From contig NZ_JAJAFU010000002.1 of NCBI RefSeq assembly GCF_020480685.1, positions 1 through 64,000 on the forward strand: a DNA stretch of 64,000 bases, written 5' to 3'. The position numbers were made by a program, and so were the translations under genes. Source of the stretch: Deferrivibrio essentukiensis. Lineage in GTDB: Bacteria > Chrysiogenota > Deferribacteres > Deferribacterales > Deferrivibrionaceae. Below, piece after piece: positions 43,788 through 53,290 of the stretch; position 1 is the stretch's first letter; every line of letters starts with the position of its first letter. The notes beneath the pieces are model-generated. The model saw nothing but the letters and a program-made list of their open reading frames with translations. It was not told the origin of the DNA and ran no database searches.

Positions 43788-44774
43788 TTAAAAACACCTT
43801 TCAGCATAGTATAAATAGTATCTGTCATATTTATTTTGAAAATATTTCAGTGCAGTCTTATTTATATAAATTCCTATTTTATCCGGCAATTTTACCGGGA
43901 TATCCGAAGCATTTGCACCTTTAAAAATCATATCCATAATATATGCACTTTGCCTGCCGATAGAATAAAACTCGGGAGCATAAGTAAAGGCCGCACCTCT
44001 TGCCACAAGACTTGCATCCATAGGTATAAGAGGGATTGAAGCCCTATAAGAAATATCTCTCAAACTATTGAAATTTCTTACAAGCTCAGGACTTATTCCA
44101 AAAACTATAATACTTTCAGAATTGTCAGAATTGGAAATATACTCAACAAACTCATTATAGGCTTTACTGTTAAAATCTACAACTTTAATCTTAATATTAA
44201 GCAAACGCTCCGTTTCATGCATCTGCTTATCAAAACCCTCAAGCCCTTTCTCCACACTGCCTGAAAGATAATAAATGGTTTTAGTTTTATTGAAAAATTC
44301 AGTGGCGACCTGAATCCTCTTTGGCGTCATACGAAATGCAGCATGTGATACGCCGGTAAAATTTCTCCCGGGTTTATCCAATGTATTAACAAGACCGGAC
44401 AACACGGGGTCAGCAACCTCATTAAACACAACTTGAAACTTGTATTTGTCGTTAATCGCCATTACTTTTTTAGCTATCGGTGTAGTAGTGACAAACAAAA
44501 CTTTTACCCCTTCATTGTTAAATTCTTCCATTATTGCCGGTATCTTTCCAAGGTCACCATTTATAACTTTAACATCAAAATAAACCTCTTTTTCATCTCC
44601 ATAACCCAAATCTTTAAGACCAGATTCTAAACCTTCAACACCGGTGAGAAACTCTTCTGAATAAAGAATTGCCCCGACTTTTAGAGGGATTTTAAATGTC
44701 GATGAAAAGGAATAACCTAATAACATACTGGCAGTTAATATAATTATAAAAAAAACTTGATATAAGGTTTTCAT
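43788..44774 (-). CDS. ABC-type periplasmic substrate-binding protein (TrpX-like), kinase partner
   Basis: A 328-residue exported protein with a signal peptide (about residues 1-26) and the fold of the ABC_sub_bind family (VKVLFVTTTPIAKKVMAI, FTGVSHAAFRMTPKRI, SYRASIPLIPMDASLVARGAAFTYAP). Related proteins bind aromatic amino acids or similar small ligands. No permease or ATPase gene is adjacent; instead its stop touches the kinase start codon, so it probably presents a ligand to the kinase sensor. The ligand is unknown. Confidence 0.82.
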   Translation of the reverse strand: MKTLYQVFFIIILTASMLLGYSFSSTFKIPLKVGAILYSEEFLTGVEGLESGLKDLGYGDEKEVYFDVKVINGDLGKIPAIMEEFNNEGVKVLFVTTTPIAKKVMAINDKYKFQVVFNEVADPVLSGLVNTLDKPGRNFTGVSHAAFRMTPKRIQVATEFFNKTKTIYYLSGSVEKGLEGFDKQMHETERLLNIKIKVVDFNSKAYNEFVEYISNSDNSESIIVFGISPELVRNFNSLRDISYRASIPLIPMDASLVARGAAFTYAPEFYSIGRQSAYIMDMIFKGANASDIPVKLPDKIGIYINKTALKYFQNKYDRYYLYYAERCF

Positions 44775-44851
44775 ATTATTATTCTACAGTAATTTTTATT
44801 GTTTTCAACAAAATATAAATGCACATAAACAAAAATAAATATATTTTTGTA

Positions 44852-44880
44852 TTGACCCTATAACAAAAGATTACTATTTT
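44852..44880 (+). promoter_or_regulatory. Promoter of the FAD/Fe-S oxidase operon, TTGACC-N17-TATTTT
   Basis: TTGACC (44852-44857), a 17-bp spacer and TATTTT (44875-44880) lie 40 bp before the ATG. Confidence 0.6.
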
Positions 44881-44920
44881 TGTTCTAACTTAAAACAATT
44901 CAATAAAAAAGGTGAAAACT

Positions 44921-47749
44921 ATGCCGCAGCTAACAGATAACATTTTCGAAGAATTATCAGAAATATTTGAAGGTGACATATATACTGATAAATTAAGAAG
45001 GAATATGCTTGCCACCGACGGCAGTATCTTCAAGGTCGAACCTGCCTGTGTGGCATATCCTAAGAATGATTCTGATGTAACCAAAGTCATAAATTTTGCA
45101 AAAAAATATGGGCTCTCTGTACACAGCAGAGGTGCAGGAAGTGGGCTTTGCGGCTCAGCTATAGGCAAAGGTATAGTGCTCGACTTTTCCAAATATATGA
45201 ACAAATTAATAAAAATAGACTTTGAAAAGAAATATTTTGAGTGTGAACCAGGTTATAGATTTGGAGAGTTGGAAGAATTATTAAAAGGCAAGGGTCTATT
45301 TTTCCCTCCTGACCCGTCAAGCGGTGAATACGCTACATTTGGAGGCATGTTTGGAACAAATGCCAGCGGGGCTCACTCTGTGAAATATGGTAACGTATCC
45401 GACTATATAATCGATGCAGATTTTATATTAAGTAATGGGAAAAAATATTCTCTATCAGAAATATACAATACACCATACGAAAATCTGGATGAACCTTTTA
45501 AATCAATATTTGAAATATATACCCACTTTGCCAATAAAATAGAAAACTCCTACCCTCATGTAAAATATAATGTTGCAGGTTATAACCTAAGAGGAATGAT
45601 ACAGAATGAAAAACTTTTCTTAGGAAAGCTGTTAGGGGGCTCAGAAGGTACACTTGCAGTAGTAACAAAATTAAAATTTTCCTTAAAAGAAAAACCTAAA
45701 TACGATTCTTTGGTAGTAGCATACTTTGATGATATAATATCTTCTGCAAAAGCCGTTCAAAAAGTCTTGCCACTTGGTGTAAGTGGAATTGAAATAATGG
45801 ACAAATCACTTTTGCAATTGGCAAAAGAAAATGACGAAAAATTAAGGGATAAAATACCTGACGGCATCGACAATGTTTTATTAATAGAATTTGATTCTTT
45901 TAGTCTTGAAGAAACAGAGAGTCTGGCTAAAAAAGCAAGGGGAATATTGTTTGAAAATAATCTTACTGAGAATGCTCATATTGCTGTTAGTGAAGAAGAA
46001 AAAGAAAAATTTTGGGCAATCAGAAAGGCTGCTGTACCTATTCTTTACAAGCTTAAAGGGAGAAAAAAGATTCTTGCCCTTATTGAAGACGCAGCAGTCC
46101 CAATAGATAAATTAGTTGACTACTTTGAAGGGGTTTACAAAATACTTGCTCAAAATAAGCTAAATTTCGTAGTTTACGGTCATATTGCAAAAGGATTAAT
46201 GCACACAAGACCACTTATGGATTTAAAAGATCCTCATGATGTCGACTTGCTGAAAAAAGTTGCCGATGAATTTTTCGAGCTAATTTTCTCCCTTGGGGGG
46301 ACAGTTTCAGGAGAGCATGGGGATGGAAGGATACGAAGCTGTTATATACAAAAGCAGTATAAAGATATCTACCCGCTATTTGCTGAAATCAAGCACCTAA
46401 TGGATGAATATAATATTCTTAACCCAGAAATAAAAACATATCACGACCCAAATCAAGTAAAAAAGTTTTTAAGATATGGCAGTGATTATCGCAGTGTTGA
46501 AATATTCGACAAGCTATTAGACTGGCCTGAAAACTTTTTGGATGAAGTAGAAAAGTGTCATGGTTGTTCAAAATGTACTACAGTAACTACAGCCACAAGA
46601 ATGTGCCCAATTTATAAATTTACAAGGGATGAGGCTGCAGCCCCAAAAGCGAAGGCTAATATTCTAAGGGCGCTTATTAGCGGTGCTATTGCTGAAAAAA
46701 GTCTATACGAAAAATCTTTTCAATACGTTATTGACAGATGTGTAAATTGCGGCAGTTGCTACAAAGAGTGCCCATCTAACGTCAATATTCCTAAAATGGC
46801 TATCGAAGCAAGAAGCAAATATGTAGAAAAATTTGGAGCCACTCTTGAAAACAGACTTATCGTTAGCGCTGAGCTTGCCGCTAGAGTAACGAGAAAGTTT
46901 TCCAAACTTCTTGGCAAACCAATGAAATTAAAGATGCTTAGAAAGGTTGGGGAAATATTTACTGGTGTAACTGCCGAAAGAGAGTTTATAGCTTTTGAAA
47001 CCAAATCACTTTTTGAAAGGTTTGATAAAACCATTGGAAATTCTGAAAAAAGTGTCATGTTTTTCTCCGGCTGCTATGCAGGCTATATTAAGCCACAGAT
47101 AGGGGAAGCTGCCATAAAGGTGTTGGAAAAAATTGGATACAAAGTGTTTTTGCCTGAACAAAATTGTTGCGGACTTCCTATGCTCTCCAAAGGGATGGCT
47201 AAACAGGCAAAAAACAAGATAGAGCAAAATCTTGAAAATTGGGAGAAATTAATTGACAGTGTGGATTACATAGTTGTAACCTGCTCATCATGCGGTCTTT
47301 CACTAAAGCAGGAATGGAAATATCTTTTAAATAATGACATAATAAACAAGATTTCAGAAAAGACCATTCATATCAGTAGCCTCGTCAATATGCATTTTGA
47401 TAAACTAAATATAGTCAAAAACGATATTTCTGTATCTTACCATATGCCGTGCCACCTTAAAGTCCAAAATGACTCAGGCTCATCCGTTGCAATGCTTAAA
47501 AAGATAAATCCTGATGGTGTCGAAGATTTAAAGAGTCACTGTTGCGGTATGGCCGGAAGCTGGGGAATTTCAGCTAAAAACTACGATTTAAGCGTTGAGA
47601 TTGGCTCAAATATGATAAATAAACTCAACGCCAGTGCAAAAAAGGTCGGCGCCACAGATTGTCCAACCTGCCGAATGCAGATGGAGCATTTGAGCACGAA
47701 GAAAATCATACATCCTATTGAGGTATTGGCAGAGTGTTTGGCAGATTAA
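44921..47749 (+). CDS. FAD-linked oxidase fused to Fe-S/CCG subunit (D-lactate/glycolate dehydrogenase type)
   Basis: A 942-residue fusion equivalent to GlcD plus GlcF. An N-terminal FAD-binding domain (RGAGSGLCGSAIGKG, FGTNASGAHSVKYG) and oxidase C-terminal domain (HGDGRIR) cover residues 1-530. A ferredoxin domain follows (CHGCSKC...MCP and CVNCGSCYKECP), then two CCG cysteine-rich domains (FFSGCYAGY, NCCGLPM, MPCHLKV, HCCGMAG). It likely oxidises a 2-hydroxy acid and passes electrons to quinone or another Fe-S carrier. ATG at 44921 is preferred over an upstream GTG by its spacing from AAAGGTG. Confidence 0.88.
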   Translation: MPQLTDNIFEELSEIFEGDIYTDKLRRNMLATDGSIFKVEPACVAYPKNDSDVTKVINFAKKYGLSVHSRGAGSGLCGSAIGKGIVLDFSKYMNKLIKIDFEKKYFECEPGYRFGELEELLKGKGLFFPPDPSSGEYATFGGMFGTNASGAHSVKYGNVSDYIIDADFILSNGKKYSLSEIYNTPYENLDEPFKSIFEIYTHFANKIENSYPHVKYNVAGYNLRGMIQNEKLFLGKLLGGSEGTLAVVTKLKFSLKEKPKYDSLVVAYFDDIISSAKAVQKVLPLGVSGIEIMDKSLLQLAKENDEKLRDKIPDGIDNVLLIEFDSFSLEETESLAKKARGILFENNLTENAHIAVSEEEKEKFWAIRKAAVPILYKLKGRKKILALIEDAAVPIDKLVDYFEGVYKILAQNKLNFVVYGHIAKGLMHTRPLMDLKDPHDVDLLKKVADEFFELIFSLGGTVSGEHGDGRIRSCYIQKQYKDIYPLFAEIKHLMDEYNILNPEIKTYHDPNQVKKFLRYGSDYRSVEIFDKLLDWPENFLDEVEKCHGCSKCTTVTTATRMCPIYKFTRDEAAAPKAKANILRALISGAIAEKSLYEKSFQYVIDRCVNCGSCYKECPSNVNIPKMAIEARSKYVEKFGATLENRLIVSAELAARVTRKFSKLLGKPMKLKMLRKVGEIFTGVTAEREFIAFETKSLFERFDKTIGNSEKSVMFFSGCYAGYIKPQIGEAAIKVLEKIGYKVFLPEQNCCGLPMLSKGMAKQAKNKIEQNLENWEKLIDSVDYIVVTCSSCGLSLKQEWKYLLNNDIINKISEKTIHISSLVNMHFDKLNIVKNDISVSYHMPCHLKVQNDSGSSVAMLKKINPDGVEDLKSHCCGMAGSWGISAKNYDLSVEIGSNMINKLNASAKKVGATDCPTCRMQMEHLSTKKIIHPIEVLAECLAD

Positions 47750-48912
47750 TTGTAATATTAACGATTTTTGTATCTATAGGCTATGCTGCACCGGAAGATT
47801 ATCTGGTAGGACTCAACGCATTTGAAGACGGGCTTTATGATGTTGCCGCTGAAACCCTTGAAGATTTTTTAGCATCTTCACAAGACAAAGAAAAAAATTC
47901 TTACGCTAAATATATACTTTATCGATGTTACCTTTTTGAAAAAAATTATGAAAAGTCCCTAAAATTAATAGAAGAGGTAGAAAAAACAGATGATAAAAGA
48001 TTTGACAAAAATCTTATAAAAAAAGACAAGGTCTTTTTACTTACCTATTCAGATTGCAATAAAGCAGTTAACGAATCACAAAATGATGTAGAGCTTGCAA
48101 GCATAGTAATAAATTCAAAATGTAGCCCAACCGAAGATTTTATTAAAAATGTGATTACATTAAAATTGAACACCAATGATATGCTAACCCTATTCTACAA
48201 AACTGCAGACAATCCAGAAACTGCATCTAACATATTCCATAAATTACCATTAAATGAAATTTCAGATAAAGATAAGGATTATCTGGCAAAATATTTCTTT
48301 AAGCATAACAATTATGATAATTTCTGGAGCATATACAAAACTTATAAAAATAACGATCTCGTCAATCTCGCATTGAGTAGACTTTATGAAATAGAAAATT
48401 ATGAAGGCTTTATATCAAGTTTTGACTATAACACAAAAAGTTATAATATTTCAAAGACAAACTATTGTAGACTTATAAAATCTTACGAAAAATTAAATAA
48501 AAATTACGACTGCGACCTTTTAACAAAATGCGTTGATAATAAAAATGATTTACTCAAACTTCAAACTGCATGTTTTATAAAAAATGGCAATATTTCAAAG
48601 TATACTGACTTTTTATACACCCTTAACGAAGAAGAGATTAGCTTAATATGTAATGATATCAGTTACTCAATTATAAACGGATTTTATGACAACGATGTCA
48701 TAAACAAACTTAAACTTTGTAAAAATAGGTTAGATACGGCAAAAGCTTTGTTCAAAAAAGGGAAATATGATGATGTGATACAACTTTTAAGGCCTGGACA
48801 AACGGATGATGAATATATTTTAATAGCAGCATCTTACGAAAAATTAGGCAATTTAGAAAAATCCAAAGAATACCTTGATAAAGTTAAAAATAAGTCTAAA
48901 TTCAATAATTAA
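47734..48912 (+). CDS. Exported tetratricopeptide-type protein
   Basis: A 392-residue protein with a signal peptide (ending GYAAPEDY) and repeated helical hairpins, for example LNAFEDGLYDVAAETLEDFL and AKALFKKGKYDDVIQLLRPG, consistent with TPR units. The function is unknown; such periplasmic TPR proteins scaffold envelope complexes. The start is GTG at 47734, overlapping the oxidase gene by 16 bp. It is followed by a second TPR-like gene at 2 bp. Confidence 0.7.
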   Translation: MFGRLIVILTIFVSIGYAAPEDYLVGLNAFEDGLYDVAAETLEDFLASSQDKEKNSYAKYILYRCYLFEKNYEKSLKLIEEVEKTDDKRFDKNLIKKDKVFLLTYSDCNKAVNESQNDVELASIVINSKCSPTEDFIKNVITLKLNTNDMLTLFYKTADNPETASNIFHKLPLNEISDKDKDYLAKYFFKHNNYDNFWSIYKTYKNNDLVNLALSRLYEIENYEGFISSFDYNTKSYNISKTNYCRLIKSYEKLNKNYDCDLLTKCVDNKNDLLKLQTACFIKNGNISKYTDFLYTLNEEEISLICNDISYSIINGFYDNDVINKLKLCKNRLDTAKALFKKGKYDDVIQLLRPGQTDDEYILIAASYEKLGNLEKSKEYLDKVKNKSKFNN

Positions 48913-48914
48913 TT

Positions 48915-49637
48915 ATGAAAAAGATTATAGGTATATCGCTAATCATTGGAATTTTTGCTGCTTTGTTTCTTTACCTGAAGTTTGATGAAAGCTATAAGCT
49001 TTATTACGAAGCTGAAAAGCTTTACAAGGAAGGGAATATAAATCAGGCCTATGAAAAGATTAAGGAAGCTGTAGAAGTCAATCATTTTAATAAAAAGGTC
49101 TTAATTTTAAAGGCCAAACTATATAAGATTGTTTCAAATAATGAAAAGCTTGAAAAGGCTGAGAAATACTATACTGAGAGTAAAAAAGCATTTTTCGTAG
49201 AAGATTACGAAAAGGCTAAAATACTTATTTCCAAAGCTTATGAGCTTACGTTATCCATTCCAGAAAGTGCCCATAATAAAAAAGAAGCTCTTACACTTCA
49301 AAAGAAGATAGAAAAAGATATTACAAGGATTCAGAGTGTAGAACCTTCAGTATATTATCAAAGGGCACTAAAGTTAGCTGAAAAAAATGATTACATCGCT
49401 GCCTTTGAGCTGCTCAACAAGCTTAATACAAATGATGAAAAGCTGTTAAGTCTAAAAAGTGACTTCGCTTTCAAGATTGGGACATCAAGATACACTTCTA
49501 TTTTAAAAAAACAAAATCCGAGCGAAACAGAAATTTTGGATGCAATTTACTGGCTAAACAATGTTGACAAAAAAAATACAAATTACAAAACTGCTGAAAA
49601 ATACATACAAGTATTGAAAAATTATTTAGGGAGATGA
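48915..49637 (+). CDS. Membrane-anchored TPR-like protein
   Basis: A 240-residue protein with one N-terminal membrane helix (residues about 3-22) and TPR-like repeats (YEAEKLYKEGNINQAYEKIK, YYTESKKAFFVEDYEKAKIL). No specific family is recognised. Its position between another TPR protein and miaB (1 bp before miaB) suggests co-expression but not a shared function. Confidence 0.6.
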   Translation: MKKIIGISLIIGIFAALFLYLKFDESYKLYYEAEKLYKEGNINQAYEKIKEAVEVNHFNKKVLILKAKLYKIVSNNEKLEKAEKYYTESKKAFFVEDYEKAKILISKAYELTLSIPESAHNKKEALTLQKKIEKDITRIQSVEPSVYYQRALKLAEKNDYIAAFELLNKLNTNDEKLLSLKSDFAFKIGTSRYTSILKKQNPSETEILDAIYWLNNVDKKNTNYKTAEKYIQVLKNYLGR

Positions 49638-49638
49638 A

Positions 49639-50934
49639 ATGAGTAAAGTCTACATCAGAACTTTTGGCTGTCAAATGAACACTTACGATTCAGAAAGGAT
49701 AGCTTCAATTTTTAAAGATATGGGATTTGATCAAAGTGACAATCCGGAAGAAGCTGAATTTGCAATCATAAATACCTGCAGTGTAAGAGAAAAACCTCAA
49801 ATAAAAGTACAAAGTGAAATAGGAAGACTTAAAAGTGTAAAAGGTATAAAAATTGGTGTCTGCGGATGCGTTGCCCAACAAGAAGGTGAGAAATTTTTGG
49901 AAAATTTTAAGGATGTAAGTTTTGTATTCGGTACAGATGCCATCGGTAGGTTATACGAAATAATTGACCTTGTCCAAAAAGGGGAACGGGTTTGTGATAC
50001 AGCCACAAACGATAGTGAAATCTCTATACCTACATTTTCAAGAGCAACATCTGTCAGCTCATTTGTAACTATTATGAAAGGGTGTGATAATTTCTGCAGC
50101 TACTGCATTGTGCCATATGTGAGAGGGAGAGAAAAGAGCAGAAAGGTAGAAGAAATATTGGACGAAATAAAATATCTAGTAAACAGTAGAGTAAAAGAGG
50201 TAACACTCTTAGGGCAAAATGTTAATTCTTACGGAAAAAACCTTGACGAAAACATTAATTTTCCCAAACTTTTGTATATGGTTAATAATATTGATGGACT
50301 GAAACGGATAAGATTTGTAACTTCTCATCCTAAAGATTTTTCCGATGAACTAATTGATGCGATGAAAAATAACAATAAAGTAATGCCTTATCTTCATCTT
50401 CCCCTTCAAGCGGGCTCTGACAGAATATTATCTAAAATGAACAGAAAATATTCATACGGAGAATATCGTGAGAAAGTTTTAAAAGCAAAAGAAACTATTC
50501 CAAATCTCACCCTATCCTCAGATTTCATAGTAGGCTTTCCGGGTGAAACTGATAGTGACTTTGAAGACACCATAAAAGCGATAAAAGAGATAGAGTATGA
50601 AACGATTTTTGCGTTTAAATATTCCCCAAGGCCTAAAACAAAGGCGTTTTCCTTTGAAGATAATGTCCCAGATGATGTCAAATCCCAAAGACTAACCTTA
50701 CTCTTGCAAGAGCAGGAAAAAATTTCAAATAAATTATTACAAGAATATGTTGGAAAAAGCTCTGAAGTGCTTGTAGAAGGGTTGAGTAAAAAAGATAAAT
50801 CAACATATTCTGGAAGAAATCCACAAAATAGGATTGTAAATTTTAAAAGTAGTAATAAATTAGAAATTGGTGACATTGTTAATGTTGAAATTACCGAAGC
50901 GAAAAAAAATTCATTATTTGGGAAATGTAACTAA
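49639..50934 (+). CDS. miaB: tRNA-2-methylthio-N6-dimethylallyladenosine synthase
   Basis: A 431-residue radical-SAM methylthiotransferase. The N-terminal UPF0004 domain carries the auxiliary-cluster cysteines in FGCQMNTYDSE, NTCSVREKP and GVCGCVAQQ; the radical SAM motif is GCDNFCSYCIVPYVRG; a C-terminal TRAM domain binds tRNA. It adds the methylthio group to i6A37. Residues LGQNVNSYG are typical of MiaB rather than MtaB or RimO. Confidence 0.95.
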   Translation: MSKVYIRTFGCQMNTYDSERIASIFKDMGFDQSDNPEEAEFAIINTCSVREKPQIKVQSEIGRLKSVKGIKIGVCGCVAQQEGEKFLENFKDVSFVFGTDAIGRLYEIIDLVQKGERVCDTATNDSEISIPTFSRATSVSSFVTIMKGCDNFCSYCIVPYVRGREKSRKVEEILDEIKYLVNSRVKEVTLLGQNVNSYGKNLDENINFPKLLYMVNNIDGLKRIRFVTSHPKDFSDELIDAMKNNNKVMPYLHLPLQAGSDRILSKMNRKYSYGEYREKVLKAKETIPNLTLSSDFIVGFPGETDSDFEDTIKAIKEIEYETIFAFKYSPRPKTKAFSFEDNVPDDVKSQRLTLLLQEQEKISNKLLQEYVGKSSEVLVEGLSKKDKSTYSGRNPQNRIVNFKSSNKLEIGDIVNVEITEAKKNSLFGKCN

Positions 50935-50957
50935 TTTTTATCGGAGGTTTTTTGTCA

Positions 50958-51437
50958 ATGTACGAGGTAAAAGTAAAGTGTGTTTTAAGAGAGCCTCTTG
51001 CCAACAGATATGTTCTGATACTAGAATCATTGGACGGCTCTTATTATATACCGATTAATATAGGTGTATTTGAAGCTGAAGCTATTTATACTGAGATTAG
51101 CGGAATAAAGTGCCCTAGGCCCCTTACCTATGACTTTTTTTCGCTGATTTTAGAAAATATCAACAATGTAAAAGTTGATAAAATAGTCATTTATGATAAT
51201 TCTGATAATATTTTCAAAGCTAAAATAGTCATTAATAACAGTGGCTCATATAAAGAAATTGACTGCAGGCCGTCTGATGCTATTGCTTTGGGTTTGAGGG
51301 TAAAATCCCCCATATTTATTGAAGACATCGTATTAAAAAATAAAAAATGTATTAATAAAGATTGCATAAAAGGCTCAGATAAAATGATTCTTGAGCATAT
51401 CATTACCGACCAAGCTACAACTTATTGGAATGTATAA
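50958..51437 (+). CDS. DUF151 (bifunctional nuclease-like) protein
   Basis: A 159-residue protein of the DUF151 family. YEVKVKCVLREPL, GVFEAEAIYTEISG, RPLTYDFFSLIL and CRPSDAIALGLRVKSPIFI are its blocks. Plant members have DNase and RNase activity; bacterial roles are unclear. ATG at 50958 is chosen because GGAGG is at proper spacing; the TTG 6 bp earlier is too close. Its stop overlaps the next start. Confidence 0.88.
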   Translation: MYEVKVKCVLREPLANRYVLILESLDGSYYIPINIGVFEAEAIYTEISGIKCPRPLTYDFFSLILENINNVKVDKIVIYDNSDNIFKAKIVINNSGSYKEIDCRPSDAIALGLRVKSPIFIEDIVLKNKKCINKDCIKGSDKMILEHIITDQATTYWNV

Positions 51438-52174
51438 TGCAGGTTAATCTACTTCAGATACATGTGGAAGAGTCGCCTGAAGCAAATATTGAAAAGGTAA
51501 TTAATCTTACAAAAGGGATTAAAAACCAACTTATTATATTACCTGAGCTCTTTACCACAGGTTTTAATTATGACCATGTAAGAAAGCATGTGAAATCTCA
51601 GCCTGAGCTATTGAAGAAGCTCCCAGTCTCAAATACCTACATAGGCTCCATTGCAAGACAGGTGGATAACAGTATATACAACTCCTTTTTTGTAAAAAAG
51701 GGGGACAATCTTGAATTTATATATGAAAAGATTCATCTTTTCCCTCTGATGGATGAGCACATACATTTTAAAAGTGGAAACAACACAAAGATATTTGAAA
51801 TTGACAACTTTAAGTGTGGATGTGCCATATGCTTTGACCTTAGATTCCCTGAGCTGTTTAGGCAATATTTTTTGAATAGTGTAGAAGTTGTTTTTATACC
51901 GATGCAATGGCCTCACTCAAGAATCAAGCAAATGATACCTCTTGCCACAGCAAGGGCAATTGAAAATCAATGCTATGTTGTGGTGTGTAATGCAGTTGGA
52001 AATATATGGGGAACATATTTCGGCGGTAATTCGATGGTAATATCCCCAACAGGTGAGCTGCTTGTATCTGCTAAAGAAAATGCAGATAAAATTTATTCTA
52101 CTATTTTAAAAAAAGATGTTATAAATGATTTTAGGCAGGCAATGCCCATTGCAAAATGTTTAAAGCTATTGTAA
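51437..52174 (+). CDS. Carbon-nitrogen hydrolase (nitrilase superfamily, omega-amidase-like)
   Basis: A 245-residue hydrolase. The catalytic triad is readable as Glu in ILPELFTTGF, Lys in YEKIHLFP and Cys in CGCAICFDLRFPELFR. Family members release ammonia from amides such as alpha-ketoglutaramate. The TAATG overlap couples it to the DUF151 gene. The substrate is not certain. Confidence 0.9.
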   Translation: MQVNLLQIHVEESPEANIEKVINLTKGIKNQLIILPELFTTGFNYDHVRKHVKSQPELLKKLPVSNTYIGSIARQVDNSIYNSFFVKKGDNLEFIYEKIHLFPLMDEHIHFKSGNNTKIFEIDNFKCGCAICFDLRFPELFRQYFLNSVEVVFIPMQWPHSRIKQMIPLATARAIENQCYVVVCNAVGNIWGTYFGGNSMVISPTGELLVSAKENADKIYSTILKKDVINDFRQAMPIAKCLKLL

Positions 52175-52183
52175 GGAATATCT

Positions 52184-52552
52184 ATGGAAAATAAATATAT
52201 TTATGTTGCCGGTTTTGGTGATATTGAATTTGACATAATAAAAAAGATGGCTGAAGAGAATGAGTATCCTCAGCTAATCAGGATTTTTGAAAATCATCTT
52301 GATATAAAGATACAAGACTTAAAAGTGGAGTCTCAAACAAAAGGGAATACTATTAAGGTCAGAGTAATTCTTTTTGAGAATATGGATAATAAAATAATCA
52401 TAGACTTTATAAATAAATTTAAAACCCTCAAACTGCCACAATCGATTTTTGCTATCGTTACCGAACATAATAAACAATGGACTTTTAAGGAGCTTGCGTC
52501 TCATTTAATCAAAGAGCATCAAGAAATGCACCAAAAGAAGGAAAATGTTTAA
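52184..52552 (+). CDS. DUF3783 family protein
   Basis: A 122-residue protein with a DUF3783-like layout: an alpha/beta first half (YIYVAGFGDIEFDIIKKM) and a C-terminal WTFKELASHLIKEHQEMH. Its function is unknown. It overlaps the rhodanese gene by 8 bp, so the two are probably made together. Confidence 0.65.
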   Translation: MENKYIYVAGFGDIEFDIIKKMAEENEYPQLIRIFENHLDIKIQDLKVESQTKGNTIKVRVILFENMDNKIIIDFINKFKTLKLPQSIFAIVTEHNKQWTFKELASHLIKEHQEMHQKKENV

Positions 52553-53237
52553 TTTTTTTAAAAAGAAAAACACCGAGCCGAAAGAAATATATATTGAAGA
52601 GCTTATAACAAACATCACTCTTGGCAGTATGTTGGTAATAGACTCCAGAAATCCTAACCTTTATAACGAAAACCATATTGATAAAGCCATTAATATACCG
52701 GATTTGGAATTCGAAAATAATATCGACAAACTCCCTCTTGATAAGCTTTACCCTGTTGTATTTTACTGTAAAAACCCAGAATGCAGCATATCTATAAATT
52801 CTGCAAAAAAGGCTATAGATTTGGGATACAAAAATGTATACCTTTTCAGAGGAGGCATTGAAGCCTGGAATGCCTACCACAATATCAAACAACAAATAAA
52901 TGAAAGTGAAAATGCACTTGATGTAGAAACTTTTAAAAATTTTTATAAATTAAATAAAAATGCCATAATGCTTATAGACCTTAATAGTGACGAAGAGTAC
53001 AGTGAAGGACATTTAAAGGGTGCCATATCTTTGCCTTTTGGGAAATTGGGGACGAGCTACGAAAAACTTCCTAAAGACAAAAATATAATATTTTACTGTC
53101 ACACTTCCACAAAAGCCTATGAAGCCTATCTTTTTCTTAGAGATAAAAAAGGATTTGAAAAGGGGAAAATTTTATATCTTAAGGCCGGTGTTACTTTTGA
53201 AAACGGCAAAGTAATTTTTAATGAAAATATACAATAA
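52545..53237 (+). CDS. Cytoplasmic double-rhodanese protein
   Basis: A 230-residue protein with two rhodanese domains. The first has VIDSRNPNLYNENHI and active-loop cysteine in VFYCKNPECSISIN; the second has DLNSDEEYSEGHLKGA and FYCHTSTKAYEAY. Both loops keep cysteine, so both may carry persulfide, whereas many tandem rhodaneses have one inactive domain. No signal peptide is present. It likely moves sulfane sulfur in the cytoplasm. Confidence 0.85.
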   Translation: MFNFFKKKNTEPKEIYIEELITNITLGSMLVIDSRNPNLYNENHIDKAINIPDLEFENNIDKLPLDKLYPVVFYCKNPECSISINSAKKAIDLGYKNVYLFRGGIEAWNAYHNIKQQINESENALDVETFKNFYKLNKNAIMLIDLNSDEEYSEGHLKGAISLPFGKLGTSYEKLPKDKNIIFYCHTSTKAYEAYLFLRDKKGFEKGKILYLKAGVTFENGKVIFNENIQ

Positions 53238-53290
53238 ATCACTTTTTTATATTAGATTTATTGAAAAATACAACCCTAAAAGGAGAAAAT

